Origin: Thiobacillus sp. UBA3361
GTDB lineage: Bacteria; Pseudomonadota; Gammaproteobacteria; Burkholderiales; Thiobacillaceae
Assembly (NCBI GenBank): GCA_002360535.1
Contig: DEQR01000014.1
Location: forward strand, 1-6,221
Length of the DNA: 6,221 nt
Direction: 5' to 3'
This document shows, piece after piece, positions 6,146 through 6,221 of this stretch. Each line of letters starts with the position of its first letter. The stretch's first letter is position 1. A model generated the notes under the pieces. It was not told the origin of the DNA, did not search any database, and saw only the letters and a program-made list of their open reading frames with translations. The translations under genes and the position numbers were made by a program.

Positions 6146-6174
6146 GAGGGCACCCCGCAGAGCGAGATGCCCCC
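6146..6174 (-). terminator. Stem-loop between tuf and tRNA-Trp
   Basis: In the transcribed sense GGGGGCATCTCGC (6174-6162) pairs with GCGGGGTGCCCTC (6158-6146) over 13 continuous pairs, three of them G·U, around a UCU loop. It is followed by GTGTCTCTG, which is only half U. The G·U pairs would be C×A mismatches on the other strand, so the fold belongs to the minus-strand RNA. It starts 25 nt after the tuf stop codon and ends 13 nt before the tRNA. It may terminate part of the tuf transcripts or stabilise their 3' end while allowing read-through into the tRNA and secE. Confidence 0.65.
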
Positions 6175-6199
6175 ATTTCATGCACTTTGCCTTGCGTCC

Positions 6200-6221
6200 T
6201 TACTCGATGATCTTGGCCACG
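6200..6221 (-). CDS. tuf: Elongation factor Tu, last six codons (partial)
   Basis: Only VAKIIE and the TAA stop lie in the window. This is the usual C-terminus of EF-Tu, the GTPase that delivers aminoacyl-tRNA to the ribosome. The identification also rests on position, since tuf precedes tRNA-Trp and secE in many proteobacteria. So short a stretch cannot show which of two tuf copies this is (tufB by position). Confidence 0.85.

Noticed and set aside
6032..6181. N-terminal 50-codon extension of SecE
   Set aside because: It reads through the tRNA-Trp gene and the upstream hairpin. The family N-terminus begins at the ATG at 6031.

Overview
The window is a GC-rich piece of the conserved tuf–secE–nusG–rplKAJL–rpoB chromosomal locus, with every gene on the minus strand. 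Transcription therefore runs from the right end (6221) to the left end (1). In that order it holds: the last six codons of an EF-Tu gene, tRNA-Trp(CCA), secE, nusG, rplK (L11), rplA (L1), rplJ (L10), rplL (L7/L12), and the first 823 codons of rpoB, which runs off the left edge. Gene order, the three-helix SecE, a NusG starting MAMQWYVVHAYSGFEKSV and the RpoB N-terminus MSYTFAEKKRIRKSFAKRE point to a betaproteobacterium, perhaps of the Rhodocyclales or Nitrosomonadales type. That placement is from memory of these families and could be wrong at the order level.

The products form two linked groups. SecE belongs to the SecYEG translocon. NusG acts on RNA polymerase, whose beta subunit is RpoB. 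L11, L1, L10 and L7/L12 build the L1 stalk and the GTPase-associated stalk of the 50S subunit, where EF-Tu works. Coding is compact at secE/nusG (1-nt overlap) and rplK/rplA (1-nt gap). Larger gaps lie at nusG–rplK (120 nt), rplA–rplJ (266 nt), rplJ–rplL (69 nt) and rplL–rpoB (169 nt).

The gaps hold what is least routine. The rplA–rplJ gap contains a likely L10 autoregulatory leader, and a 31-bp array of alternating heptads (CAGGAAT/CAGGGAT) sits directly against one strand of its closing stem. The rplL–rpoB gap holds a related copy of these heptads (26 of 27 bases identical over the shared part), here arranged as an inverted repeat, next to a strong stem-loop with a short U tract that fits the known rplL–rpoB attenuator position. 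Thus both classical control points of this operon carry the same intergenic repeat family. Further stem-loops lie between tuf and tRNA-Trp, across the nusG stop codon, and just after rplA. I could not support any promoter from sequence. I saw no mobile element, CRISPR array or phage gene, and no gene on the plus strand. No gap exceeds 300 bases. Apart from the repeat arrays and the leader they interrupt, this is an ordinary core-genome region.
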